From: Streptococcus sp. oral taxon 061
GTDB lineage: Bacteria > Bacillota > Bacilli > Lactobacillales > Streptococcaceae
Reading direction: 5' to 3'
Assembly (NCBI RefSeq): GCF_013394695.1
Contig: NZ_CP058258.1
Location: 578,001-642,000 of the forward strand
DNA length: 64,000 bases
Below the pieces are notes generated by a model, which was not told the origin of the DNA, did not search any database, and was given only the letters and a program-made list of their open reading frames with translations. The translations under genes were made by a program, and so were the position numbers. This document shows, one piece after another, positions 48,354 through 64,000 of the stretch (the stretch's first letter is position 1; each line of letters opens with the position of its first letter).

Positions 48354-49261
48354 TTTATACAGTCACACTCAATCCATCTATAGACTACATTGTCCGTTTG
48401 GACAAAGTGGAAGTTGGTAGTGTTAATCGTATGGATAGTGATGATAAGTTTGCTGGCGGTAAAGGTATCAATGTTAGCCGTGTCTTGAAGCGTTTGGATA
48501 TTCCAAATACAGCGACAGGTTTCATCGGAGGCTTTACTGGAAAATTTATCACAGATACTTTAGCTGAAGAACAAATTGAAACGCAATTTGTCCAAGTGGC
48601 AGAAGATACGCGTATCAATGTCAAGATCAAAGCAGACCAAGAAACTGAAATCAATGGGACAGGTCCTAATGTTGAGCCCGAACAACTTGAAGAGTTAAAA
48701 GCCATTCTTTCAAATCTCACAGCAGAAGATACAGTAGTATTTGCTGGATCAAGTGCTAAAAACTTAGGCAATGTCATCTATAAGGATTTGATTGCCTTGA
48801 CCCGTCAGACAGGCGCACAAGTAGTCTGTGACTTTGAAGGTCAGACCTTGATTGATAGTTTGGATTATCAACCACTTTTGGTCAAACCAAATAATCATGA
48901 ACTGGGAGCTATCTTTGGAGTCAAGCTTGAAAGCCTTGATGAAATAGAAAAATACGCTCGAGAATTACTGGCTAAGGGTGCTCAAAACGTGATTATCTCT
49001 ATGGCTGGTGATGGTGCCCTTCTGGTAACATCAGATGGAGCATACTTTGCTAAACCGATCAAGGGAACAGTTAAAAACTCAGTTGGGGCTGGTGACTCTA
49101 TGGTTGCTGGATTTACCGGTGAGTTTGTAAAATCAAAAGACGCAGTGGAAGCCTTTAAATGGGGAGTGGCTTGTGGAACAGCAACTACATTTTCAGATGA
49201 TTTAGCAACTGCAGCATTTATTAAAGAAACTTATGAAAAAGTTGAGGTAGAAAAAAGATGA
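48350..49261 (+). CDS. fruK: 1-Phosphofructokinase, second copy
   Basis: Identical to 22453, ATGA overlaps on both sides. Confidence 0.94.
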   Translation: MIYTVTLNPSIDYIVRLDKVEVGSVNRMDSDDKFAGGKGINVSRVLKRLDIPNTATGFIGGFTGKFITDTLAEEQIETQFVQVAEDTRINVKIKADQETEINGTGPNVEPEQLEELKAILSNLTAEDTVVFAGSSAKNLGNVIYKDLIALTRQTGAQVVCDFEGQTLIDSLDYQPLLVKPNNHELGAIFGVKLESLDEIEKYARELLAKGAQNVIISMAGDGALLVTSDGAYFAKPIKGTVKNSVGAGDSMVAGFTGEFVKSKDAVEAFKWGVACGTATTFSDDLATAAFIKETYEKVEVEKR

Positions 49262-51213
49262 AAATTCAAGATTTATTGAGAAAAGATGTCATGTTGCTTG
49301 ATTTGCAAGCAACTGAAAAAACAGCAGCTATCGAAGAAATGATTCATAGCTTGGTTGAACACGGATACGTGACAGATTTTGAAACCTTTAAAGAAGGAAT
49401 CTTAGCGCGTGAAGCTTTGACTTCTACAGGCTTGGGCGACGGTATCGCTATGCCACACAGCAAAAATGCTGCTGTAAAGGAAGCTACTGTTCTCTTTGCT
49501 AAGTCGAACAAGGGTGTTGATTACGAAAGTTTAGACGGACAAGCAACTGACCTCTTCTTTATGATTGCTGCTCCAGAAGGTGCCAATGATACTCACTTGG
49601 CTGCCTTGGCAGAATTGTCACAATATTTGATGAAAGACGGATTTGCTGATAAACTTCGTCAAGTAACATCAGCTGATCAAGTCATTGAACTCTTTGACCA
49701 AGCATCAGAAAAACCTCAAGAACCAGTTCAAGCTCTTGCAAATGAATCTGGTGACTTTATCGTAGCAGTTACAGCTTGTACAACAGGAATTGCCCACACA
49801 TACATGGCCCAAGAAGCTCTTCAAAAAGTGGCTGCGGAAATGGGTGTTGGTATCAAGGTTGAAACCAACGGTGCAAGTGGTGTTGGCAACAAATTGACAG
49901 CAGAAGATATCCGCAATGCCAAAGCTGTTATCATCGCTGCAGATAAAGCAGTTGAGATGGATCGTTTTGATGGTAAACCATTGGTGAACCGTCCGGTTGC
50001 AGATGGTATTCGTAAGACAGAAGAGTTGATCAACTTGGCTCTTTCTGGTAATGCTGAAGTCTATCGTGCTGCTAATGGAGCGCAAGCTTCAACAGCATCT
50101 AATGAAAAACAAAGTCTAGGTGGTGCCTTCTACAAACACTTGATGAGTGGTGTATCACAAATGTTGCCATTCGTTATCGGTGGAGGTATCATGATTGCAC
50201 TTGCTTTCTTGATTGATGGTGCTTTGGGTGTGCCACAGGATAGTCTTGGCAATCTCGGTTCCTACCATGAGCTAGCTTCCATGTTCATGAAAATTGGTGG
50301 TTCAGCCTTCGGTTTGATGCTTCCAGTATTTGCTGGATATGTTGCTTACTCAATCGCTGAAAAACCAGGTTTGGTAGCCGGTTTCGTAGCTGGTGCTATC
50401 GCTAAAGAAGGTTATGCCTTTGGTAAAATCCCTTACGCACAAGGTGGCGAAGCAACTTCAGCCCTTGCAGGGGTATCATCAGGTTTTCTTGGAGCCCTCG
50501 TAGGTGGATTTATCGCAGGTGCCTTGGTGCTCTTGGTTAAGAAATACGTGAAGGTTCCTCGCTCACTTGAAGGTGCTAAATCAATCCTTATTTTGCCACT
50601 TTTTGGAACAATCTTGACAGGCTTTGTCATGCTAGCTGTTAATATCCCAATGGCCGCAATCAACACTGGTATGAACAACTTCCTTGGTGGTCTTGAAGGT
50701 GGATCAGCTGTCCTTCTTGGAGTCGTTCTTGGAGGAATGATGGCTGTCGATATGGGTGGACCTGTCAATAAAGCAGCCTACGTCTTTGGTACTGGTACTC
50801 TTGCAGCAACAGTGGCAACAGGTGGTTCAGTAGCCATGGCAGCAGTTATGGCTGGAGGAATGGTTCCACCGCTTGCAATCTTTGTGGCAACACTTCTCTT
50901 CAAGAATAAATTTACCAAAGAAGAACGTAACTCTGGTTTGACGAACATCGTTATGGGCTTGTCATTCATCACTGAAGGTGCGATTCCATTTGGTGCAGCA
51001 GACCCAGCTCGTGCTATCCCAAGCTTCATCCTTGGTTCAGCGGTAGCAGGTGGACTCGTTGGTCTTGCAAATATCAAACTCATGGCTCCTCACGGAGGAA
51101 TCTTCGTTATCGCCCTTACTTCAAATGCTCTTCTTTACCTTGTCTTTGTCTTGGTAGGAGCAATTGTCAGTGGTGTAGTTTACGGTTACCTTCGTAAACC
51201 ATTAGAAAAATAA
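49258..51213 (+). CDS. fruA: PTS fructose IIABC, second copy
   Basis: Identical to 23361; followed by the terminator at 51228-51263 and then the intact ftsK. Confidence 0.94.
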   Translation: MKIQDLLRKDVMLLDLQATEKTAAIEEMIHSLVEHGYVTDFETFKEGILAREALTSTGLGDGIAMPHSKNAAVKEATVLFAKSNKGVDYESLDGQATDLFFMIAAPEGANDTHLAALAELSQYLMKDGFADKLRQVTSADQVIELFDQASEKPQEPVQALANESGDFIVAVTACTTGIAHTYMAQEALQKVAAEMGVGIKVETNGASGVGNKLTAEDIRNAKAVIIAADKAVEMDRFDGKPLVNRPVADGIRKTEELINLALSGNAEVYRAANGAQASTASNEKQSLGGAFYKHLMSGVSQMLPFVIGGGIMIALAFLIDGALGVPQDSLGNLGSYHELASMFMKIGGSAFGLMLPVFAGYVAYSIAEKPGLVAGFVAGAIAKEGYAFGKIPYAQGGEATSALAGVSSGFLGALVGGFIAGALVLLVKKYVKVPRSLEGAKSILILPLFGTILTGFVMLAVNIPMAAINTGMNNFLGGLEGGSAVLLGVVLGGMMAVDMGGPVNKAAYVFGTGTLAATVATGGSVAMAAVMAGGMVPPLAIFVATLLFKNKFTKEERNSGLTNIVMGLSFITEGAIPFGAADPARAIPSFILGSAVAGGLVGLANIKLMAPHGGIFVIALTSNALLYLVFVLVGAIVSGVVYGYLRKPLEK

Positions 51214-51288
51214 TCACAAACACATTCAAATGACTGAACACGAAAGTGGGCAGTCATTTTTTTAACCTCTCGAAAAGTTCATGAAATA

Positions 51289-51297
51289 TGATATAAT
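51289..51297 (+). promoter_or_regulatory. Extended -10 promoter of the intact ftsK
   Basis: TGA-TATAAT, then AGAAGC, then ATG at 51304; the predicted start point is the start codon. Confidence 0.6.
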
Positions 51298-51303
51298 AGA
51301 AGC

Positions 51304-53640
51304 ATGGCAAACAAGAATACAACTAAAACAAGACGAAGACCGTCTAAAGCAGAATTGGAAAGAAAACAAGCGATTCAACGAATGCTGATTTCTTTAGCTT
51401 TGGCTATCTGTTTAATTTTTGCAGCTCTCAAATGGGGAGCTGTCGGAATCACTGTTTATAACCTGATTCGCTTACTCGTGGGAAGTTTAGCTTATCTAGC
51501 TATTTTCTCTCTCCTAATCTATCTATTTTTATTTAAGTGGATTCATAAACAAGAAGGCTTGTTAGCAGGTTTCTTCTTTATTTTTGCAGGCTTGCTCCTC
51601 ATCTTTCAAGCTTATCTTGTCTGGAAGCTTAGCATGGCAAATGCTGTTTTTCAAGGAACGATTGGACAAATCTTTAAAGATTTAACTAGTTTTCAAGTAA
51701 CAAGTTTTGCAGGAGGAGGCTTGTTAGGGGTAGGTCTCTATATTCCGGTAGCCTTTTTGTTCTCAAATATCGGTACCTATTTCATAGGGGCAATCTTAAT
51801 CCTAATCGGAGCTCTTTTAATGAGTCCATGGTCTATCTATGATATTGCTGATTTTCTTTCAGCTCGATTTGCTATCTGGATGGAGCGCCGTGAACAGAAA
51901 AAACAAGAGCGCTTTATCAAGCGTGAGGAAGAAAAGGCACGAAGAGAAGCAGAAGAGCAAGCAAGACTTGAAAAAGAAAGAGAAGAGCAGGCTTTGCTTG
52001 ACATGCAGCCTGTAGATATGGAAACTGGAGAAATCTTATCAGACCAACCACTGCAAGAATTTCCTCCACTTCCAGAGGAGGAATGGGTAGAACCTGAGAT
52101 TATTCTCCCGCAAGCTGATTTTGATTACCCTGAAGAAGGAGACTATCCAGAGGAAGAAGTTTTCTCTGAAGAAGATGATGATGACGAAGAGGTAGAAGTA
52201 GATTTTTCTGCTAAAAAGGCATTGGAGTATAAGCTCCCAAGCTTGCAACTCTTTGCGCCAGATAAACCAAAAGATCAGTCAAAAGAAAAGAAAATTGTTC
52301 GAGAAAATATCAAAATTTTGGAAGAGACCTTCGCAAGTTTTGGTATTAAGGTAACAGTTGAGCGTGCTGAAATTGGTCCGTCGGTGACCAAGTATGAGGT
52401 TAAACCTGCAGTTGGTGTCCGTGTCAACCGTATTTCAAACCTAGCAGACGATTTAGCTTTGGCCTTGGCTGCTAAGGATGTCCGTATCGAAGCACCGATT
52501 CCTGGGAAATCCTTGGTAGGTATCGAAGTTCCTAACTCGGAAATTGCAACTGTATCCTTCCGTGAGCTTTGGGAACAATCTCAAACAAAACCTGAAAATC
52601 TTTTAGAAATTCCTCTTGGGAAAGCAGTCAATGGTACGGCTCGTAGTTTTGATTTGGCTAAAATGCCTCACTTGCTAGTTGCCGGTTCTACGGGTTCTGG
52701 TAAATCTGTTGCAGTTAATGGTATTATCGCTAGCATTCTCATGAAGGCTCGTCCAGATCAAGTCAAATTTATGATGGTTGATCCTAAAATGGTTGAGCTT
52801 TCAGTTTACAACGATATCCCTCATCTCTTGATTCCAGTTGTGACCAATCCTCGTAAGGCCAGCAAGGCCCTTCAAAAAGTCGTTGATGAGATGGAAAATC
52901 GCTATGAGCTTTTCGCCAAAATTGGAGTTCGAAATATTGCTGGTTTTAATGCTAAGGTTGAGGAATTTAATGCTCAGTCCGAATACAAACAAGTACCTCT
53001 ACCTTTAATCGTCGTAATTGTGGATGAGTTGGCTGACCTCATGATGGTTGCCAGCAAGGAAGTAGAAGATGCTATTATCCGTCTCGGACAGAAGGCGCGT
53101 GCGGCTGGTATTCATATGATCCTTGCAACTCAGCGTCCTTCGGTTGATGTTATCTCTGGTTTGATTAAGGCAAATGTGCCGTCTCGTGTGGCTTTTGCAG
53201 TTTCTTCGGGAACAGATTCACGTACGATATTGGATGAAAATGGTGCTGAGAAATTACTCGGCCGAGGCGATATGCTCTTTAAGCCAATTGATGAAAACCA
53301 TCCTGTTCGTCTCCAAGGTTCCTTTATTTCAGATGATGATGTTGAACGTATCGTAAACTTCATCAAGGCTCAAGCTGATGCTGATTATGATGAAAGCTTT
53401 GATCCGGGAGAAGTATCTGAGACAGAAGGTGATTTTGGTTCTAGCGATGATGCTGGAGATCCTCTCTTTGAAGAAGCAAAAGCTCTTGTCATCGAGACAC
53501 AAAAAGCAAGTGCATCCATGATTCAACGCCGTCTTTCAGTTGGATTTAACCGTGCAACTCGATTGATGGAAGAGTTAGAGTTAGCAGGTGTTATTGGACC
53601 TGCTGAAGGAACAAAACCTCGAAAAGTATTGCAACAATAA
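51304..53640 (+). CDS. ftsK: DNA translocase FtsK/SpoIIIE, full length
   Basis: 778-residue septal motor that pumps chromosome ends through the closing division site. The N-terminal 170 residues carry about four to five membrane helices; a Glu/Asp/Lys-rich linker (about 190-310) follows. The motor domain has Walker A GSTGSGKS (461-468), Walker [13 protein letters not shown] and [21 protein letters not shown]. The last 65 residues form the winged-helix gamma domain that reads KOPS-like sequences ([23 protein letters not shown]). This is the only intact ftsK. Its 3' 890 bp lie beyond the repeat and are single-copy, showing where the real locus continues. Confidence 0.95.
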   Translation: MANKNTTKTRRRPSKAELERKQAIQRMLISLALAICLIFAALKWGAVGITVYNLIRLLVGSLAYLAIFSLLIYLFLFKWIHKQEGLLAGFFFIFAGLLLIFQAYLVWKLSMANAVFQGTIGQIFKDLTSFQVTSFAGGGLLGVGLYIPVAFLFSNIGTYFIGAILILIGALLMSPWSIYDIADFLSARFAIWMERREQKKQERFIKREEEKARREAEEQARLEKEREEQALLDMQPVDMETGEILSDQPLQEFPPLPEEEWVEPEIILPQADFDYPEEGDYPEEEVFSEEDDDDEEVEVDFSAKKALEYKLPSLQLFAPDKPKDQSKEKKIVRENIKILEETFASFGIKVTVERAEIGPSVTKYEVKPAVGVRVNRISNLADDLALALAAKDVRIEAPIPGKSLVGIEVPNSEIATVSFRELWEQSQTKPENLLEIPLGKAVNGTARSFDLAKMPHLLVAGSTGSGKSVAVNGIIASILMKARPDQVKFMMVDPKMVELSVYNDIPHLLIPVVTNPRKASKALQKVVDEMENRYELFAKIGVRNIAGFNAKVEEFNAQSEYKQVPLPLIVVIVDELADLMMVASKEVEDAIIRLGQKARAAGIHMILATQRPSVDVISGLIKANVPSRVAFAVSSGTDSRTILDENGAEKLLGRGDMLFKPIDENHPVRLQGSFISDDDVERIVNFIKAQADADYDESFDPGEVSETEGDFGSSDDAGDPLFEEAKALVIETQKASASMIQRRLSVGFNRATRLMEELELAGVIGPAEGTKPRKVLQQ

Positions 53641-53666
53641 ATTGTTTGAAAATAGAATAAAAATTC

Positions 53667-53730
53667 AAGAAATTACCTTTCTAAAATCGGGAAAATCTAC
53701 TCTAATTTTTCGAAGGTGATTTCTTTTTTT
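53667..53730 (+). terminator. Long-loop hairpin and T run after ftsK
   Basis: AAGAAATTACCTT (53667-53679) pairs with AAGGTGATTTCTT (53713-53725), one G-U pair, followed by T residues. The 33-nt loop is unusually large for a terminator. Confidence 0.55.
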
Positions 53731-53883
53731 ATGCCTATGATTATAGGTGTTCTTGTAGTAAAAAAACTTTCAGGTTGGTCCGAAAATAAGATTTTACTTT
53801 TACTAATTTTAACTAATATAGTATTGATTTTTAAACTAGTTTTTGATATATTAAAATGGCATAAGAAATATTTATATGTTTAA
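53731..53883 (+). CDS. Possible 50-residue hydrophobic peptide
   Basis: An open frame from ATG at 53731 to TAA at 53883 encodes 50 residues: a short start, KKLSGWSENK, then one long hydrophobic stretch (ILLLLILTNIVLIFKLVF) and a basic tail. Single-pass topology is plausible. The only RBS-like sequence, AAGGTGA, lies about 12 nt upstream inside the ftsK hairpin, and the candidate GH101 promoter overlaps the 3' half of the frame. This could be chance in AT-rich DNA. It lies in the 328-bp gap between ftsK and the GH101 gene. Confidence 0.25.
   Translation: MPMIIGVLVVKKLSGWSENKILLLLILTNIVLIFKLVFDILKWHKKYLYV
53824..53852 (+). promoter_or_regulatory. Candidate promoter of the GH101 gene
   Basis: TTGATT, 17 nt, TATATT with TGA extension. 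This predicts a leader of about 110 nt that contains the cre site. Confidence 0.5.
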
Positions 53884-53927
53884 AAAATAAGCGAAAAAAA
53901 TGAAGGGAGTTATTTTTTTAAAATAAA

Positions 53928-53942
53928 TTGCAAACGCTTACT
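53928..53942 (+). promoter_or_regulatory. cre site upstream of the GH101 gene
   Basis: TTGCAAACGCTTACT agrees with WTGNAANCGNWWNCW at all defined positions. It lies 26 nt before the start codon, downstream of the candidate promoter, so CcpA would act as a roadblock when glucose is present. Confidence 0.8.
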
Positions 53943-53962
53943 TTTTAAGCAGGAAGGAATAA

Positions 53963-60715
<6,753 letters not shown>

Positions 60716-60788
60716 AATATAATAGAGTTTTATACTATGAAAACTCAAACTCCTAACTTATTGTAATGGAGAAAACCAAACACCTAGA

Positions 60789-60813
60789 GAGGACCTCTTG
60801 GTCCTCCCTTTTT
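60789..60813 (+). terminator. Terminator of the GH101 gene
   Basis: GAGGACC and GGTCCTC pair around TCTT, followed by CCTTTTT. Confidence 0.8.
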
Positions 60814-60822
60814 AAAAGGGGA

Positions 60823-60849
60823 ATGATAACGCTTACCCAATTTAAGCGT
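60823..60849 (+). promoter_or_regulatory. Degenerate cre and overlapping hairpin before the GH20 gene
   Basis: ATGATAACGCTTACC (60823-60837) fits the cre consensus with two mismatches. It shares AACGCTTAC with the perfect site before the GH101 gene. ACGCTTA (60829-60835) can also pair with TAAGCGT (60843-60849). No convincing promoter was found in the 153-bp gap, so readthrough past the terminator or a weak promoter near 60718-60736 (TATAAT, TATACT) must be considered. Confidence 0.5.
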
Positions 60850-60868
60850 GGGAAAGGAAATAAAGAAA

Positions 60869-63800
60869 ATGGGAAAACATTTTTTTGAGAGACGGTGTCA
60901 TTACAGTATACGTAAGTTTGCAATGGGCGCTGCTTCTGTCATGATTGGTGCAAGCATTTTTGGTGCTGGTATGGTTCAAGCAGCAGAAACAGAAGGGCCT
61001 GCAGAGACAGAAGGTACGGTGACACAGGTTCAGCCCCTGGATAAGTTACCAGCGGATATAGCAGCAGCTATTGAAAAAGCTGAATCAGCAAAACCAACTG
61101 ATCCTACTGAAACGAATCCGACTGATGCGGAAGCTCAGCCTGAAAATACTGGAGAAGTATCTCCAAAACCAGCTGAAACTCCAGTTCCTAAGGAAGAAGC
61201 AACACCAAAACCAGCTGAAACTCCAAAAGAAGAAGCAGCACCAGTAGCTAAACCAGCAGAAAAACCAGTTACTAAAGATTTGGTTGAAACTCCAGATGTC
61301 AATCATCTAGAAAAAGCTACTGCAACAGCTTCAAACCATGAAGCCAACACACCATTTACAGCTGAGAAGGCAATTGATGGAAATCCAGATACTCGTTGGG
61401 CAACTGACCGTGATGTTGTGAAACCAACAATCGAATTTAAGCTTGAAAAGACAACCTTAATCAAGCATGTGGAAATCGATTGGGATCGTCGTGTTCGTGG
61501 CGAGCAAAATGATCCAAACATCAAATCTTGGAATCTCTATTATGCAGGTCAAGACGAGGTCAATGGATCAGGTCCTGGAGAATGGAAGTTGGCTCATCAA
61601 CGAACAGGAACTCCGGTTCTAGATGAAAAAGTTGACTTAAAAGAAGCCGTTCAAGCTAAGTATCTTAAACTTGAAATTACAGATTATCAAGCCGGTACTA
61701 TGCAATGGAAAAATGTGGGTATTCAAGAAATTCGTGCCTACTCAAATATTCCAGACACCAGCAAACCAACAGATATTCGTCAAGTTACAGAAATAGCGGT
61801 TGCTGAAGACGGAAAATCACTTGTATTACCTAAATTACCTGGTCAAGTTAGCTTGATTGGAAGCAATAAGCAAGGTGTTATCGACCTAAATAATAAAATC
61901 TACACACCGCTGACAGAACAACATGTCAAAGTGATGGTTCAACAAACGAATGATAACCATACCTTCACAAAAGAATTTGAAGTTGTCATTAAAGGCTTGC
62001 ATGCGGATGAAGGTGTTGGAACCAAACCTGCAGTTGCCCCAGCAGTTCAACAATGGTACGGCACTGAAGGTAAAACTTCTATTACTTCTGAAACTGTCAT
62101 TTCAGTAGGAGATTCAGGATTTGACAAGGAAGCTAAGTTCTACCAAACTGACCTTGAAAATCGTGGTTTGGAAGTCGCAACCGGTGATCAATCAGCTCAA
62201 AACCGAATTGAATTTAAAAAGGTTGAAGACAAGGGCTATGGTAAAGAAGGTTATGGTATCACCATTAAAGATGGAGTTATCACAGTAGAAGCAGCGACTA
62301 ATGCAGGTGCATTTTACGCAACTCGTACTCTTCTTCAAATGGGAGAAAATGACCTACAGAACGGTGAAATCCGTGACTTCCCAAGCTTTAGCCACCGTGG
62401 TTTTATGCTAGACACAGGTCGTAAGTTTATTCCTTATGACACGCTTGTAGATATCATGCTAAATATGGCTTACTACAAGATGAATGACTTGCAGTTGCAC
62501 CTTAATGATAACTATATCTTCCTAGAAAAACACTTGGAAGGAAAACATCTTAGTCAACAAGAGGAACTGGATTATGTTCTAAAAAATGCCAAGACAGGTT
62601 TCCGTGTGGAAACTGATGTTGTCGGAGAAAATGGTGAAAAATTAACATCAGACGAGCATTATACTAAGGAAGAAATGCAACAGATCATCAAATTGGCTAA
62701 AGCTTTGCATATCAACCTTGTTCCTGAGATTGACACACCAGGTCACGCTTTGTCCTTTGTTAAAGTTCGTCCAGACCTTATGTATAAAGGTAGTCTGAGC
62801 GATTATAGAGGTAAGCACAATGTAGAACGTGTTGCTATGTTGGACTTGGATAATAAGTACGAAGAAACTCTTGCTTTTGTTAAATCAGTCTATGATAAAT
62901 TGCTCGATGGAGAAAATGCACCACTTCATGGTGTCTCAACAGTTCATATCGGAACTGATGAGTACTACGGCAGTAGAGAAAGCTATCGTCGCTACGTCAA
63001 CGATATGATTCAGTACATCAAAGGAAAAGGTTATACACCTCGTATTTGGGGCTCACTTAGTGCTAAGCCTGGTACAACGCCAGTTGATTGGAATGGAGTA
63101 GAAGTTGATATCTGGAGTATTGGTTGGCAACGTCCAGCGGCTGCAATTGCTCAGGGTGCCAAGATTATCAATATCACAGATATTCCAACCTATAGTGTCC
63201 CAAGCGGAAGCAACAGTCAAGGTGGTTATGGCGATTATGCTAACTACGAAACTCAATACAATCGCTGGACACCAAATGACTTCTCAACAGGTGGAGGACC
63301 ACGCTTAGAAGCATCTAATCCAAATATCATCGGTGGTGGTCATGCAGTTTGGAATGACAACATTGACCTCCATGAAACTGGTTTAACTTCATATGATATT
63401 TTTAAACGCTTCTTCAAGAGTATGCAATCAACTGCAGAACGCACTTGGGGTTCAGATCGTGCAGCTAAGACCTATGCAGACCGTATCCAACCAACAAGTG
63501 TTTATGCACCACGTTCAAATCCTGAAAAAACAATAGAAGATAGTGACCTATTCACAATTAAACCAGAAACTATCAAGGAATATCTTGCTAAGAATGTGAA
63601 GAAAACAGAAGCAGGTTTGAACTTCGAAAAAGATTCTAGCATCGAAGGCTTAGTAGGTGATGTTGGTCCTAGTCACGTTTTGAAATTGGATGTAACTGTT
63701 ACAGGCGAAGGAGAACAAGTCTTCTCTACAAGTGGGGACAACCAACTTTATCTTGCGGACAAGGATGGCTATCTTGCTTATAAATTTGAACAATTCCATA

Positions 63801-64000
63801 TTCAATTTGACAAGAAGCTAGAGAAGAATAAACGTTATCAAATCTCTGTTGTTACGAAACCACAAAAAACAGAAGTTTATGTAAACGGTGAAAAGGTTGA
63901 GCGTATTGCAAATCCAGCTCACCCTCGCTTGGCTCACAATAGCTTGGTACTTCCACTTGAAACAATCGGTGGTTTCCAAGGAATCTTGCATAGTGCAGAG
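60869..64000 (+). CDS. Surface GH20 family beta-N-acetylhexosaminidase or lacto-N-biosidase (3' end outside window)
   Basis: Open from ATG at 60869 (RBS GGAAAGGAAA) to the window edge, 1044 codons with no stop. In order: YSIRK signal peptide (HYSIRKFAMGAASVMIG), Pro/Glu/Lys-rich linker (about 45-140), F5/8 C-type carbohydrate-binding domain (about 150-290; HEANTPFTAEKAIDGNPDTRWA), a GH20b-like domain (about 390-500), and the GH20 barrel (about 507-870). The barrel carries the Asp697-Glu698 catalytic pair in HIGTDEYYG. A beta-sandwich (about 910 on) is cut by the edge. GH20 enzymes use substrate-assisted retaining catalysis to remove GlcNAc, GalNAc or lacto-N-biose; which one cannot be read. 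It likely acts with the adjacent GH101 enzyme on mucin-type glycans. A wall anchor is expected beyond the window. Confidence 0.9.
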   Translation, partial: MGKHFFERRCHYSIRKFAMGAASVMIGASIFGAGMVQAAETEGPAETEGTVTQVQPLDKLPADIAAAIEKAESAKPTDPTETNPTDAEAQPENTGEVSPKPAETPVPKEEATPKPAETPKEEAAPVAKPAEKPVTKDLVETPDVNHLEKATATASNHEANTPFTAEKAIDGNPDTRWATDRDVVKPTIEFKLEKTTLIKHVEIDWDRRVRGEQNDPNIKSWNLYYAGQDEVNGSGPGEWKLAHQRTGTPVLDEKVDLKEAVQAKYLKLEITDYQAGTMQWKNVGIQEIRAYSNIPDTSKPTDIRQVTEIAVAEDGKSLVLPKLPGQVSLIGSNKQGVIDLNNKIYTPLTEQHVKVMVQQTNDNHTFTKEFEVVIKGLHADEGVGTKPAVAPAVQQWYGTEGKTSITSETVISVGDSGFDKEAKFYQTDLENRGLEVATGDQSAQNRIEFKKVEDKGYGKEGYGITIKDGVITVEAATNAGAFYATRTLLQMGENDLQNGEIRDFPSFSHRGFMLDTGRKFIPYDTLVDIMLNMAYYKMNDLQLHLNDNYIFLEKHLEGKHLSQQEELDYVLKNAKTGFRVETDVVGENGEKLTSDEHYTKEEMQQIIKLAKALHINLVPEIDTPGHALSFVKVRPDLMYKGSLSDYRGKHNVERVAMLDLDNKYEETLAFVKSVYDKLLDGENAPLHGVSTVHIGTDEYYGSRESYRRYVNDMIQYIKGKGYTPRIWGSLSAKPGTTPVDWNGVEVDIWSIGWQRPAAAIAQGAKIINITDIPTYSVPSGSNSQGGYGDYANYETQYNRWTPNDFSTGGGPRLEASNPNIIGGGHAVWNDNIDLHETGLTSYDIFKRFFKSMQSTAERTWGSDRAAKTYADRIQPTSVYAPRSNPEKTIEDSDLFTIKPETIKEYLAKNVKKTEAGLNFEKDSSIEGLVGDVGPSHVLKLDVTVTGEGEQVFSTSGDNQLYLADKDGYLAYKFEQFHIQFDKKLEKNKRYQISVVTKPQKTEVYVNGEKVERIANPAHPRLAHNSLVLPLETIGGFQGILHSAE

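Larger units (their letters stand above)
26856..52753. repeat. 25.9-kb direct repeat, copy 2
   Basis: Begins in the middle of the terminator sequence of the P-type ATPase gene and ends where copy 1 ends inside ftsK; here ftsK simply continues. Differences from copy 1 lie between 27758 and about 29020: losses near 27758 (T), 28012 (G), 28488 (A), 28669 (G) and 29012 (G); gains near 28228 (C), 28282 (C), 28585 (C) and 29019 (G); one substitution near 28702. I saw none from there to the copy 1 errors. All terminators, promoters and operators of copy 1 recur here at +25,897. Confidence 0.95.

Noticed and set aside
958..52753. A genuine recent gene amplification of 25.9 kb
   Set aside because: Possible, but no flanking repeats exist to drive it and the indels flank the junction on both sides, which fits contig-end error much better. 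Kept only as the alternative to be tested.

Overview
This 64-kb window comes from a low-GC mitis-group Streptococcus, probably close to S. oralis or S. mitis. The evidence is the ssrA tag peptide (AKNNTSYALAA), YSIRK signal peptides, an LPETG wall anchor, a fruRKA operon beside ftsK, pdxST without a neighbouring regulator, and streptococcal extended -10 promoters. I could not run a database search, so the species is an inference.

Layout. (1) 1-957: the 3' end of a P-type ATPase gene. (2) 958-26856: a 25.9-kb block of housekeeping genes: trmK, a Nif3-like gene, a FAD oxidoreductase, galE, a ferredoxin, a LysM protein, cmk, yjdM, a membrane protein, pdxS-pdxT, a hemolysin III-like gene, a DUF1836 regulator, a GNAT gene, ogt, an ArsC/Spx-like gene, an amino-acid ABC permease/ATPase pair (tcyBC-like), a DUF4059 gene, trxB, rlmB, def, a CapA-like gene, a HAD phosphatase, an SGNH hydrolase, ssrA, mntH, tRNA-Ser, fruR-fruK-fruA, and the first 1.45 kb of ftsK. 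(3) 26856-52753: the same block again in direct orientation (offset 25,897-25,898), running on into a complete ftsK that ends at 53640. (4) 53641-64000: two large surface glycosidase genes. The first encodes a 2248-residue LPXTG protein that joins a trypsin-like protease domain to a GH101 O-glycanase. The second is a GH20 enzyme gene that runs off the window.

The most important observation is structural. The two copies of the 25.9-kb block look identical except for single-base indels and one substitution clustered within about 1 kb left and 2.2 kb right of the junction at 26856/26857. They break ftsK in copy 1, and the Nif3 and oxidoreductase genes in copy 2. Homopolymer-type errors confined to both sides of one seam are what unpolished, overlapping contig ends would give. 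The duplication is therefore more likely an untrimmed circularisation overlap than biology. The native order would then be ATPase-trmK-...-fruA-ftsK-GH101-GH20, with one copy of everything.

Biologically, the most striking gene is the protease-GH101 fusion, with an apparently complete His-Asp-Ser triad and both GH101 catalytic acids. It sits next to the GH20 enzyme. A perfect catabolite-responsive element (cre) precedes the first gene and a degenerate one precedes the second, suggesting a sugar-repressed locus for stripping mucin-type glycoproteins. Other regulatory points are four identical palindromic operators with duplicated promoters before the Nramp transporter mntH, a perfect cre in the fru leader, a palindrome over the -10 of the DUF1836 gene, and three genes (ferredoxin, rlmB, ftsK) whose -10 box lies exactly 6 nt before ATG, predicting leaderless mRNAs.
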